Positions 27,141 through 34,650 of a stretch of 48,708 nt of DNA are shown piece by piece. This stretch comes from Pseudomonadota bacterium (GTDB lineage: Bacteria; Pseudomonadota; Gammaproteobacteria; Xanthomonadales; Xanthomonadaceae), in assembly GCA_018241125.1 (NCBI GenBank), contig JAFEEL010000005.1, forward strand, positions 1 through 48,708, in the 5' to 3' direction. Numbering within the stretch: position 1 is the first letter of the stretch; each line of letters begins with the position of its first letter. A model generated the notes under the pieces. That model had not been told where the DNA came from. It did not search any database and saw only the letters and a list, made by a program, of their open reading frames with translations. Made by a program: the position numbers and the translations under genes.

Positions 27141-27749
27141 CTACGAGTCCCGAGTCCCGATTCCCGAGTCCCGGCCCTCCAGAAAATTCCGCAACAGCGC
27201 ATGCCCGTGCTCGGTCAGGATCGACTCGGGATGGAACTGCACGCCCTCGATGCGCAAGCTCTTGTGGCGCAGGCCCATGATCGCCTCGACGTCGCCATCT
27301 GCATCTTGCGTCCACGCGGTGACCTCAAGGCAATCGGGCAAGCTGTCGCGTTCGACCACCAGCGAGTGGTAGCGCGTGGCCTGAAAGGGCGCGGGCAACC
27401 CGGCGAACACGCCTTGCCCGCGATGGTGCACCGGCGAGGTCTTGCCGTGCATGATCTTGCCGGCACGCACCACCGCGCCGCCGAATGCTTGCCCAAGCGC
27501 CTGATGCCCGAGGCACACGCCGAGAATGGGGATACGCCCGCCCAGTTGCGTGAGCACGTCCAGCGACACGCCCGCATCATCAGGCGTGCCGGGGCCCGGC
27601 GAGATCACGATATGCGAGGGCGCACGCGCCTCGATGCCCGCCACGTCGATGGCATCGTTGCGCATCACTTCGACCTCCTGCCCCAACTCCCCGAAATACT
27701 GCACGAGATTGAAGGTGAAGCTGTCGTAGTTGTCGATCATCAGCAGCAT
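27141..27749 (-). CDS. trpG: Anthranilate synthase component II (glutamine amidotransferase)
   Basis: 202 residues from ATG 27749 (ATG 27740 is an alternative). TrpG releases ammonia from glutamine for TrpE to make anthranilate from chorismate. It is a class I glutamine amidotransferase: [16 protein letters not shown], the oxyanion [11 protein letters not shown], the nucleophile in GVCLGHQ (Cys79), HGKTSPV, RYHSLVV, and the His-Glu pair in GVQFHPES. The last residues ([11 protein letters not shown]) are encoded by a seven-base tandem repeat, so the natural C-terminus after LLRNFLEG was altered or extended. Its partner trpE is 16.5 kb away. Confidence 0.96.
   Translation of the reverse strand: MLLMIDNYDSFTFNLVQYFGELGQEVEVMRNDAIDVAGIEARAPSHIVISPGPGTPDDAGVSLDVLTQLGGRIPILGVCLGHQALGQAFGGAVVRAGKIMHGKTSPVHHRGQGVFAGLPAPFQATRYHSLVVERDSLPDCLEVTAWTQDADGDVEAIMGLRHKSLRIEGVQFHPESILTEHGHALLRNFLEGRDSGIGTRDS
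27144..27174. repeat. Heptamer repeat encoding the TrpG tail
   Basis: CGAGTCC/CGAGTCC/CGATTCC/CGAGTCC units run head to tail and are translated on the minus strand as [11 protein letters not shown] at the end of TrpG. The same unit occurs inverted at 26998-27014. Confidence 0.8.
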
Positions 27750-27783
27750 AAAAGGCCTATCTGCTTGTTTTGCATAACGCATC

Positions 27784-27797
27784 TGATGAAATCATCA
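27784..27797. promoter_or_regulatory. Palindrome upstream of trpG and the defence operon
   Basis: TGATGA-AA-TCATCA is a perfect 6-bp-arm palindrome 35 bp upstream of trpG and 235 bp before the HTH gene. It could be an operator for trpG or for the divergent operon. I found no convincing -35/-10 pair tied to it. The rest of the 282-bp divergent spacer shows no gene. Confidence 0.3.
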
Positions 27798-28031
27798 CTC
27801 CGATACCCGCATGGATACCCGCACTACGTTGGGTACCCATGCAGACGGCCAATCGGCGCCAGACAGGCATTCTTGCACGTATCCCGCGGCTACCAAACGA
27901 ACGGAACACGTGCCGCTTATGCACTGCGGCCCGCACCAGACCCGACGGCGACACGCGGCCGCACCGTGCCTTGTGTCCGCAAGAATTGGCTAGACTTGGC
28001 CAGCTGAAGCCAACAGGGGCGAAGCCACGAC

Positions 28032-28241
28032 GTGACCGGTTCCTACGGGGAAATTCTCACGCTCGACGAAGTTGCCGCCTACCTCAAGGCAGGCAAGCGG
28101 ACGGTCTATCGCTTCGCCCAGAACGGGGACATCCCGGCCTTCAAGCTTGGGGGCACTTGGCGCTTCCGCCGCTCCGAGCTGGAGCGCTGGATCGACGCCA
28201 ACAGCAACCAGCACAAGACGACGGGCAAGGGGCGTCGCTGA
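28032..28241 (+). CDS. Small excisionase-type helix-turn-helix DNA-binding protein
   Basis: 69 residues from GTG 28032. The sequence ILTLDEVAAYLKAGKRTVYRFAQNGDIPAFKLGGTWRFRRSELERWI is the helix-turn-helix plus wing of the excisionase/MerR-like family (HTH_17), which binds DNA as a recombination directionality factor or a regulator. Its stop overlaps the start of the helicase gene (TGATG), so it heads the defence operon and is likely its regulator. No integrase is seen in the window, which argues against a phage excisionase role. The basic tail (HKTTGKGRR) may help DNA binding. Confidence 0.85.
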   Translation: MTGSYGEILTLDEVAAYLKAGKRTVYRFAQNGDIPAFKLGGTWRFRRSELERWIDANSNQHKTTGKGRR

Positions 28242-31200
28242 TGGAGATCCTCGACAACATCAATCACCTCTTCGGCGACGACCTCAAGCAAGCGCTCGCA
28301 CCGGGTGCCAAGCTCAAGATCGCCGCCTCCTGCTTCTCGATGTACGCCTACGAGGCGCTGAAGGCTGAGCTGGGGCAGGTCGAAGAGCTGCGATTCATCT
28401 TCACCTCGCCCACGTTCGTGGCCGACGAAGTCACCGATCAGGTAAAGCGTGAGCGGCGTGAATTCCACATTCCCAAGCTGAACCGGGAACGCAGCCTCTA
28501 CGGCAGCGAGTTCGAGATACAGCTGCGCAACAAGCTTACCCAGCGCGCGATTGCCCGCGAGTGCGCCGACTGGCTGCGCCGCAAGGCGAAGTTCCGCAGC
28601 AACCGCAGCAAGGCGCCCATGCAGCAGTTCGCCGGCGTCCAGGCTCCCAAGGGGGCCACGGCATACATGCCGCTGCATGGCTTCACTGCCGTCGATCTGG
28701 GCTACCAACAAGGCAACGCCGTCTCCAACTTCATCAACAAGCTGGACGACCACGCCTCCACGGCAACGTATCTGAACCTGTTCGAGCAAATCTGGAACGA
28801 CGCCGAAAAACTCGAAGACGTCACGGCACAAATCTGCCAGCACATCGCTTCCGTGTATCAGGAAAACTCCCCGGAAAGCGTCTACTTCCTGATGCTCTAC
28901 AACATCTTCAACGAGTTCCTCGACGATCTCGACGAAGACGTGCTACCCAACGATCGCACGGGCTATCAGGACACGTTGATCTGGAACAAGCTCTTCAACT
29001 ATCAGCGCGACGCTGCCACCGGCATCATCAACAAGCTGGAGACCTACAGCGGCTGCATCCTCGCCGACAGTGTGGGCCTGGGCAAAACGTTCACCGCGCT
29101 GGCCGTCATCAAGTATTACGAGCTGCGCAACAAGTCGGTGCTGGTGCTCTGCCCCAAAAAGCTGGCGGACAACTGGCTCAACTACAACCGCAACCTGAAA
29201 ACCAACCTGTTCGCGAAAGATCGATTCAGCTATGACGTGCTCTGCCACACCGACCTTTCCCGCACCAGCGGCGAGTCCTTCGGCGCGCCGCTCAATCGCA
29301 TCAACTGGGGCAACTACGACCTGGTGGTCATCGACGAGTCGCACAACTTCCGCAACAACGATGCGGTGAAGGAGCGCGAGACCCGCTACCAGAGACTGAT
29401 GCGCAAGGTGATCCGCGAAGGCGTCAAGACCAAGGTGCTGATGCTCTCGGCCACGCCCGTCAACAACCGCTTCAACGACCTGCGCAACCAGCTGGCGCTA
29501 GCCTACGAGGGTGACTCTGAAAACCTCAACAAGAAGCTGCGTACCAGCAAGTCTGTGGAAGAAGTGTTCCGCAACGCGCAGCGTGCCTTCAACGCTTGGT
29601 CGCTGTTGCCGCCGGAGCAGCGCACACCGCGCGCCATCCTCGACGCATTGGATTTCGACTTCTTCGAGCTGCTGGACAGCGTCACCATCGCCCGCTCGCG
29701 CAAGCATATCCAGACGTTCTACGACACCCGCGACATCGGCCCCTTCCCGGAGCGCTTGAAGCCACTGTCGTTTCGCTGCCCGCTGACCACGCGGACGGAC
29801 GTGATGAGCTTCAACGAGATTTTCGAGCAACTCGCCAAGCTCAATCTCGCGATCTATACCCCATTGAGCTACATCCTGCCCAGCCGCATCAAGAAATACG
29901 AGGAGATGTACGACACCCAGGTATCGGGCGGCGGCGGCGCGCTACGCCAGATAGATCGCGAGCAAAGCCTGAAGAAGCTGCTCACCGTCAACCTGCTCAA
30001 GCGCCTGGAAAGCTCGGTCGATGCCTTCCGGCTGACCTTGAAGATGCTGCAAGACAACCACCAGCGCACCTTGGGCAAGGTCGAAGCCTTCGATACCAAC
30101 GGCGGCAAAGGCAGTGTAAGCGACCAAACCGCTGCGCTCGACAATCTGGATGCCGAGGAGGACGACTGGCTGGACGAAGAAAGCAGCGATTTCAACGTGG
30201 GTGGCAAGGTCAAGATCGACCTGGCGGACATGGATCTGCCGCGCTGGCAGTTCGATCTGCAGCGCGACCTCGACGTGATCGCCATGCTGTTCGCGGAGAT
30301 GGAGAAGATCACGCCCGCGGATGATGCCAAGCTGCAGCACCTGAAAGCCTTGCTGCACGACAAGATCGCCCACCCGATCAATCCCGGCAACAAGAAGGTG
30401 TTGATCTTCACCGCCTTCGCCGATACCGCCGACTACCTCTACACCGACCTGGCGCCAGAGTTGTGGGCCAAGGGGCGGCTGCACAGCGCCAAGGTCACCG
30501 GCAGCTCCCGGCCTAAATCCAATCTCGCTACTCGCTACGACTTCCAGGAACTGCTAACACTGTTCTCGCCGCGCTCGAAGGAAAAGGCCATCGTGCTGCC
30601 GCAGGAGCCGGCCGAAATTGACCTCTTGATCGGCACCGACTGCATCTCCGAAGGCCAGAACCTGCAGGACTGCGACTACCTCGTCAATTACGACATCCAC
30701 TGGAACCCGGTGCGCATCATCCAGCGCTTCGGGCGCATCGACCGAATCGGCTCGCCAAACAGCCGCATCCAGTTGGCTAGCTTCTGGCCCGACATCTCGC
30801 TGGACGAGTACATCAATCTCAAAGAGCGCGTGGAAAGCCGCATGACCATTGTCGACGTCACCGCCACTGGCGACGACAACGTGCTCTCGGCCCAGGCCAA
30901 CGACGTGGCTTACCGCAAGGAGCAACTGCGGCGGCTGCAGGAGGAAGTGATCGAGCTGGAAGACGTGAAGGCAGGCGTGTCGATCACCGATCTCGGCCTC
31001 AATGACTTCCGCATGGATCTCTTGAACTACGTCAAGGCCCACGGCGAGTTGAAGAATGCCCCCAACGGCTTGCACGCTGTGGTTCCTGCCGACGCGCAGA
31101 TCGGCTTGCCGCCCGGCGTGCTCTTCACCCTGCGCAATCGCAACGCGGGCATCAATCCGACAGCCAACCAGCCTCAGCACAACCGCCTGCACCCGTACTA

Positions 31201-31534
31201 CCTGATCTATATCGGCAGCGACGGCGACGTCGTCCACGACCAGACCGAAGTGAAGCGCCTGCTCGATCTGGCGCGCACCTGCTGCAAAGGGTCGGACGAA
31301 CCTTTCCTCCCGCTGTGCGAGCAGTTCAACCGGGAGACTGCGGACGGCCGCAACATGCAGGCCTACTCCGACCTCTTGGGCAAGGCCATCCGCTCGATGG
31401 TCGAAGTGAAGGAAGAGAAAGACATCGACAGCCTGTTCTCCGGCGGCAAGACCACGGCCCTGACCCAGACCATCGCTGGATTGGACGACTTCGAGCTGAT
31501 CGCGTTCCTTGTAATAGTGAAGGGTGAAAGGTGA
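28241..31534 (+). CDS. SNF2-family helicase with N-terminal PLD-like domain
   Basis: 1097 residues from ATG 28241. Residues 1 to about 170 look like a phospholipase D-type nuclease fold, but where HxK...GSSN is expected the protein reads LHGFTAVDLGYQQGNAVSNF (about 144), so the HKD lysine seems lost. The SNF2/DEAD ATPase follows: Walker A ADSVGLGKTFTAL (Lys near 282), DESH (about 365), LSATPVNNRFNDL (about 403), and the second lobe with KVLIFTAFADTADYL, GTDCISEGQNLQDCDYL and QRFGRIDRIGS (about 832). Such proteins move along DNA in defence systems. The last residues (VKGER) are encoded by a heptamer repeat, so the original C-terminus was replaced. Coupled to the HTH gene. Confidence 0.9.
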   Translation: MEILDNINHLFGDDLKQALAPGAKLKIAASCFSMYAYEALKAELGQVEELRFIFTSPTFVADEVTDQVKRERREFHIPKLNRERSLYGSEFEIQLRNKLTQRAIARECADWLRRKAKFRSNRSKAPMQQFAGVQAPKGATAYMPLHGFTAVDLGYQQGNAVSNFINKLDDHASTATYLNLFEQIWNDAEKLEDVTAQICQHIASVYQENSPESVYFLMLYNIFNEFLDDLDEDVLPNDRTGYQDTLIWNKLFNYQRDAATGIINKLETYSGCILADSVGLGKTFTALAVIKYYELRNKSVLVLCPKKLADNWLNYNRNLKTNLFAKDRFSYDVLCHTDLSRTSGESFGAPLNRINWGNYDLVVIDESHNFRNNDAVKERETRYQRLMRKVIREGVKTKVLMLSATPVNNRFNDLRNQLALAYEGDSENLNKKLRTSKSVEEVFRNAQRAFNAWSLLPPEQRTPRAILDALDFDFFELLDSVTIARSRKHIQTFYDTRDIGPFPERLKPLSFRCPLTTRTDVMSFNEIFEQLAKLNLAIYTPLSYILPSRIKKYEEMYDTQVSGGGGALRQIDREQSLKKLLTVNLLKRLESSVDAFRLTLKMLQDNHQRTLGKVEAFDTNGGKGSVSDQTAALDNLDAEEDDWLDEESSDFNVGGKVKIDLADMDLPRWQFDLQRDLDVIAMLFAEMEKITPADDAKLQHLKALLHDKIAHPINPGNKKVLIFTAFADTADYLYTDLAPELWAKGRLHSAKVTGSSRPKSNLATRYDFQELLTLFSPRSKEKAIVLPQEPAEIDLLIGTDCISEGQNLQDCDYLVNYDIHWNPVRIIQRFGRIDRIGSPNSRIQLASFWPDISLDEYINLKERVESRMTIVDVTATGDDNVLSAQANDVAYRKEQLRRLQEEVIELEDVKAGVSITDLGLNDFRMDLLNYVKAHGELKNAPNGLHAVVPADAQIGLPPGVLFTLRNRNAGINPTANQPQHNRLHPYYLIYIGSDGDVVHDQTEVKRLLDLARTCCKGSDEPFLPLCEQFNRETADGRNMQAYSDLLGKAIRSMVEVKEEKDIDSLFSGGKTTALTQTIAGLDDFELIAFLVIVKGER

Positions 31535-31541
31535 AGAGTGA
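31517..31541. repeat. Heptamer array, left of the four-helix-bundle gene
   Basis: GTGAAGG/GTGAAAG/GTGAAGA/GTGA: seven-base units head to tail. They encode the last residues of the helicase and its stop, and abut the start of the four-helix-bundle gene. The array is inverted relative to the one at 31913-31944. Confidence 0.85.
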
Positions 31542-31542
31542 A

Positions 31543-31908
31543 ATGGCGAGCGACATCAAGGAGCGGACGTTCGCGTTCGCTGCGCGGGTGGTTCGCCTAT
31601 GCCAGATGCTGGACGCTGCGCCGGGGGTGTCGCGCACGATGGCGGACCAGTTGCTGCGTTCGGGTACCTCGGTAGGCGCGAACGTGGAGGAGGCCCATGG
31701 CAGCCAGAGCAAAACCGACTTCACCGCCAAGATGTACATCGCCTGCAAGGAAGCCCGCGAAACGCATTACTGGCTACGCCTGCTGATCGCCACCGATATC
31801 GTCCCCGAGGGAAAGCTGGCTCCCATGCTGGACGAGTCCAACCAGCTTGTCGCCATCCTCACCAGCATCGCCAAGACCGCCAAGAATGGCAGGAACCACG
31901 ATGCCTGA
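31543..31908 (+). CDS. Four-helix bundle protein (S23/IVP-type)
   Basis: 121 residues from ATG 31543; GTG 31531 inside the repeat is a possible earlier start. The layout FAARVVRLCQMLD...SRTMADQLLRSGTSVGANVEEAHGSQSKTDFTAKMYIACKEARETHYWLRLL...DESNQLVAILTSIAKTA is typical of the four-helix-bundle family first seen as the protein encoded in 23S rRNA intervening sequences. These proteins form pentameric barrels related to Avd; their usual function is unknown. The gene is bracketed by inverted heptamer arrays and sits exactly at the helicase/DUF4391 junction, so it looks like an inserted mobile cassette. It overlaps the DUF4391 start by 8 bp. Confidence 0.9.
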   Translation: MASDIKERTFAFAARVVRLCQMLDAAPGVSRTMADQLLRSGTSVGANVEEAHGSQSKTDFTAKMYIACKEARETHYWLRLLIATDIVPEGKLAPMLDESNQLVAILTSIAKTAKNGRNHDA

Positions 31909-32584
31909 CCATTTCACTCTTCACCCCTCACTCTTCACTTTTCCCGCAAGCTGTGCTTTCGGGAAAGTCGTCCCCAAGGCGAAACTCTACGAACACGGCT
32001 CGGCCAGCGCTCGCCTCAAAGGCCTGTTCGCCGAACAGGTCGAACAGATCGTCTGGCAGTACAAGCTGGCGCCCGAAACGACCAATCTTCCTGCCTCACC
32101 CGGCGTACCGGAGATCCTGGTCTTCCGTGTGCAGCTCAGGGCGCCGGAACTTCACCACGACATCCTGCGCTGCATCGACAAGGCCATCCCCTTTCCGATC
32201 CTGTTCGAGCTGCACCATGAGGATCGCCTTCAGGTAGTCGGTTGCTACAAGCGTCCGAGCGAGGGTGAGGCTGGCCGCTGGGTATGCTCGGACTATTTCG
32301 CTACTGATTGGATCGCCGCCGAGAGTCCACGCGCAACTCTCCCGGTCGCGCTGAATCTGGGCGGGTTGTACGAACAGGTGCTGCATGCGCTGATCCCGCT
32401 TACCCATCGCCCAAACGAGTCGCTGCCAGCGCTGGTCGAACGCGAGAGCAAGGTACGTATGCTGCGGAAGGAGATGGACAAGGTGATCTCACAGCTTGCG
32501 ACGGAGCGGCAGTTCAATCGCAAGGTGGAGATCAATGCCACCCTCAAGGCCCTGCGCGCCGAACTGCAAGGACTCACCCCATGA
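31901..32584 (+). CDS. DUF4391 domain protein of the defence operon
   Basis: 227 residues from ATG 31901. The body (CAFGKVVPKAKLYEHGSASARLKGLFAEQVEQIVWQYKLAPETTNLP...GVPEILVFRVQL...LHHDILRCIDKAIPFPILFEL) is the DUF4391 family, found next to SNF2 helicases and type III methyltransferases. The C-terminus (ESKVRMLRKEMDKVISQLATERQFNRKVEINATLKALRAEL) is a coiled coil that may bind a partner. The first residues (FTLHPSLFTFP) are encoded by the heptamer repeat, so the start was rebuilt when the neighbouring gene was inserted. Biochemical function unknown. It overlaps the next gene by 4 bp (ATGA). Confidence 0.85.
   Translation: MPDHFTLHPSLFTFPASCAFGKVVPKAKLYEHGSASARLKGLFAEQVEQIVWQYKLAPETTNLPASPGVPEILVFRVQLRAPELHHDILRCIDKAIPFPILFELHHEDRLQVVGCYKRPSEGEAGRWVCSDYFATDWIAAESPRATLPVALNLGGLYEQVLHALIPLTHRPNESLPALVERESKVRMLRKEMDKVISQLATERQFNRKVEINATLKALRAELQGLTP
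31913..31944. repeat. Heptamer array, right of the four-helix-bundle gene
   Basis: TTCACTC/TTCACCC/CTCACTC/TTCACTT units, the reverse complement of the GTGAAGA unit on the left side. They are translated as the first residues of the DUF4391 protein. Confidence 0.85.
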
Positions 32585-33044
32585 CCGATACGGCCCTGCA
32601 AGCCCTCAAACAGCACTTCAACCAGCTCGCCCAGTGCATTGGCGAGGACAGCATCGAGTTTTGGTTCGCCCGCGACCTTATGGTGCCCTTGGGTTACAGC
32701 CGCTGGGAGAACTTCATGACCGCCATCCAGCGCGCCATCGCGTCTTGCACATCAACGGGTTACGACCCAGACGACCATTTTCGTGACGCCACGAAAATGG
32801 TGAGGTGGGCAAGGGCGGCCAACGCCCGGTGGACGACTTCATGCTCAACCGCTACGCCTGCCATCTGGCCGCCCAGAACGGCGACCCGCGCAAACAACCC
32901 ATCGCCTTCGCCCAGAGCTACTTCGCCCTGCAAACCCGCAAGCAGGAGCTGATCGAGGATCGCATGCGCTTGCAGGCGCGGCTAAAGTCCGATGAGAAGA
33001 AGCTGGAAAAGCAATCCGGAAAGCTGCCGAAAAGTGAAGAGTGA
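32581..33044 (+). pseudogene. Frameshifted, 3'-truncated DinD/BRO-like gene
   Basis: The frame from ATG 32581 (overlapping the DUF4391 stop as ATGA) reads IEFWFARDLMVPLGYSRWENF...CTSTGYDPDDHFRDATKMV, matching the N-terminal BRO/DinD domain. It then leaves frame near 32,803. The expected continuation (VGKGGQRPVDDFMLNRYACHLAAQNGDPRKQPIAFAQSYFALQTRKQEL) is found in the +1 frame down to 33044. Restoring one missing G after the GTG codon near 32,800 would join both halves as KMVEVGKGG. DinD proteins are usually about 270 residues; this copy stops after about 155, with its last residues (KSEE) encoded by a heptamer array. So it carries two lesions. DinD-like proteins are SOS-linked and often sit in restriction operons. 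Confidence 0.85.
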
Positions 33045-33100
33045 AGAGTGAAGAGTGAAAAGCGAGGTTTTCCTATTCACATTCCGCTCTTCGCTCATCA
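33034..33100. repeat. Inverted heptamer arrays downstream of the DinD-like remnant
   Basis: About four GTGAAGA units (33034-33061) are followed within a few bases by a degenerate opposite-orientation run (TTCAC.., TTCGCTC) to about 33,100. It has the same bracket layout as at the four-helix-bundle gene but with almost nothing between the arms. The left arm supplies the stop of the DinD-like remnant. Confidence 0.75.
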
Positions 33101-33112
33101 TCGGAGATAAAT

Positions 33113-33172
33113 GTGGAAAAACTGAAGGTGTACTCGTCCGGCCTCACCAACTACACGACCCACTCGGGTTGA
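33113..33172 (+). pseudogene. Decayed 5' fragment of a type III mod gene
   Basis: Nineteen codons from GTG 33113, with a GGAG ribosome binding site seven to ten bases upstream, encode MEKLKVYSSGLTN and then unrelated residues to a stop at 33170. The first 13 codons match the start of the intact mod gene at 34651 (MEKLKMHSPDLTQ), with most differences at third positions or conservative. This looks like the beginning of an earlier mod gene whose remainder was lost when the DUF2130-mod pair arrived. Confidence 0.65.
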
Positions 33173-33223
33173 CCGCTCGTCGTCAGTGACGCCCATCCCC
33201 GCCAAGGAAAAAGGTCAACAACG

Positions 33224-34633
33224 ATGCAAGAGATCATCTGCCCGCACTGCGGCACCGCATTCAAGATCGATGAAGCCCGCTACGCGGACATCCTGAAGCA
33301 GGTTCGCGACAAGGAGTTCGACAAGCAGCTGCATGAGCGGCTGGCGCTCGCCGATCAAGACAAGCGCAACGCGGTCGAGCTAGCCGAAGCCAAGCTCACG
33401 AGCGAGTTACAGAAGGAGGCTTTGGTCAAGGATGCCGAGATCAAGGAATTGCAGGCCAAGCTCGATTCCGGCGAGGCGGCGTGCAAGCTCGCCGTAACCG
33501 AAGCCCTGAGCCCCGTCGAGAAAGAGCGCAACACGCTCGCCAACGATCTGGCGCAGGCCAAACGCGACCAGCAGTCCGCAGCCAAGCTGGCCGAGGTGAC
33601 GCTTGCAAACGCGGTACAGAAAGCCGCCGCAGCGAAGGACGCCGAGATTCTGGCGTTGCAATCCAAGCTTGATGCCAGCGAAGTCGCACAGCAGCTCGCC
33701 GTCACCAAGGCGGTCAGTGTGGTCGAGAAAGAGCGTGATGGGCTGAAGAACAGTCTCGAACGCGTAGAGCTTGAAAAAAGCCTCGCCGAGAAGTCACTGA
33801 CGGAAAAGTACGAGACCCAGCTCAAGGATCGCGAAGAGACCATCGACCGCCTCAAGGACATGAAGGCCAAACTGTCGACCAAGATGATCGGAGAGAGCCT
33901 TGAGCAGCACTGCGAGACCGAGTTCAACCGCATCCGCGCCACTGCCTTCCCGCACGCCTACTTCGAGAAGGACAACGACGTGCGCAGCGGCAGCAAGGGC
34001 GACTTCATCTTCCGTGACCTGGCCGAAGACAGCACCGAAATCGTCTCGATCATGTTCGAGATGAAGAACGAGGGCGACGAAACCGCCAGCAAGAAGAAGA
34101 ACGAGGACTTCCTGAAGGAGCTCGACAAGGATCGCACGGAGAAGGGCTGCGAATATGCTGTACTGGTTTCCCTGCTTGAACCGGAGAGCGAGCTCTACAA
34201 CACCGGGATCGTCGATGTGTTCCATCGCTACCCGAAGATGTACGTGGTCCGTCCGCAGTTCTTCATCCCCATCATCACGCTGCTGCGCAACGCCGCGATG
34301 AAGTCGCTGGCCTACCGGTCGGAGCTCGCCCTCGTCCGAGCACAGAACGTCGACATCACACGATTCGAGACCCAGCTTGGCGACTTCAAGTCCGCGTTTG
34401 GGCGGAACTGGCGGCTCGCCTCCGAAGGCTTCGAGGAGGCCATCAAACGCATCGATGAGGCAATCAAAGACCTGGAGAAGACCAAGGACGCGCTCCACAA
34501 GTCAGCGAACAATCTCCGGCTCGCGAACGACAAGGCCGAGGATCTGACGATCAAGAAATTGACTCGGGGCAACCCGACAATGGCAGCCAAATTTGCCGAA
34601 CTAAAGCATCACGATTCTTCTGACGAAGAATGA
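33224..34633 (+). CDS. DUF2130 coiled-coil protein, probable PD-(D/E)xK nuclease fold
   Basis: 469 residues. The N-terminus has a zinc-ribbon-like [19 protein letters not shown] long coiled coil (about 30-225) follows and contains an internal duplication: two segments of about 70 residues, each with KDAEI-x-x-LQ-x-KLD-S-x-E-x-A...LAVT-x-A-x-S-x-VEKER. The globular part from about 230 has [10 protein letters not shown] (Asp near 260) and IMFEMKNEG (E-x-K near 279-281), arranged as in PD-(D/E)xK nucleases; assignment to that fold is inference from motif spacing. DUF2130 proteins occur near restriction systems. It overlaps an ATG in the mod gene's leader by 4 bp. Confidence 0.85.
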   Translation: MQEIICPHCGTAFKIDEARYADILKQVRDKEFDKQLHERLALADQDKRNAVELAEAKLTSELQKEALVKDAEIKELQAKLDSGEAACKLAVTEALSPVEKERNTLANDLAQAKRDQQSAAKLAEVTLANAVQKAAAAKDAEILALQSKLDASEVAQQLAVTKAVSVVEKERDGLKNSLERVELEKSLAEKSLTEKYETQLKDREETIDRLKDMKAKLSTKMIGESLEQHCETEFNRIRATAFPHAYFEKDNDVRSGSKGDFIFRDLAEDSTEIVSIMFEMKNEGDETASKKKNEDFLKELDKDRTEKGCEYAVLVSLLEPESELYNTGIVDVFHRYPKMYVVRPQFFIPIITLLRNAAMKSLAYRSELALVRAQNVDITRFETQLGDFKSAFGRNWRLASEGFEEAIKRIDEAIKDLEKTKDALHKSANNLRLANDKAEDLTIKKLTRGNPTMAAKFAELKHHDSSDEE

Positions 34634-34650
34634 ACCCCAGGAAGCACACG

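Noticed and set aside
27750-28031. Attachment site or tRNA end marking the left border of the defence insertion
   Set aside because: No tRNA, no integrase and no direct repeat found at the other border near 41,511-44,241; the only structure is a short palindrome.
28032-28241. Phage excisionase
   Set aside because: The fold allows it, but there is no integrase or phage gene nearby and the gene is fused by overlap to the defence operon, so a regulator is more likely.
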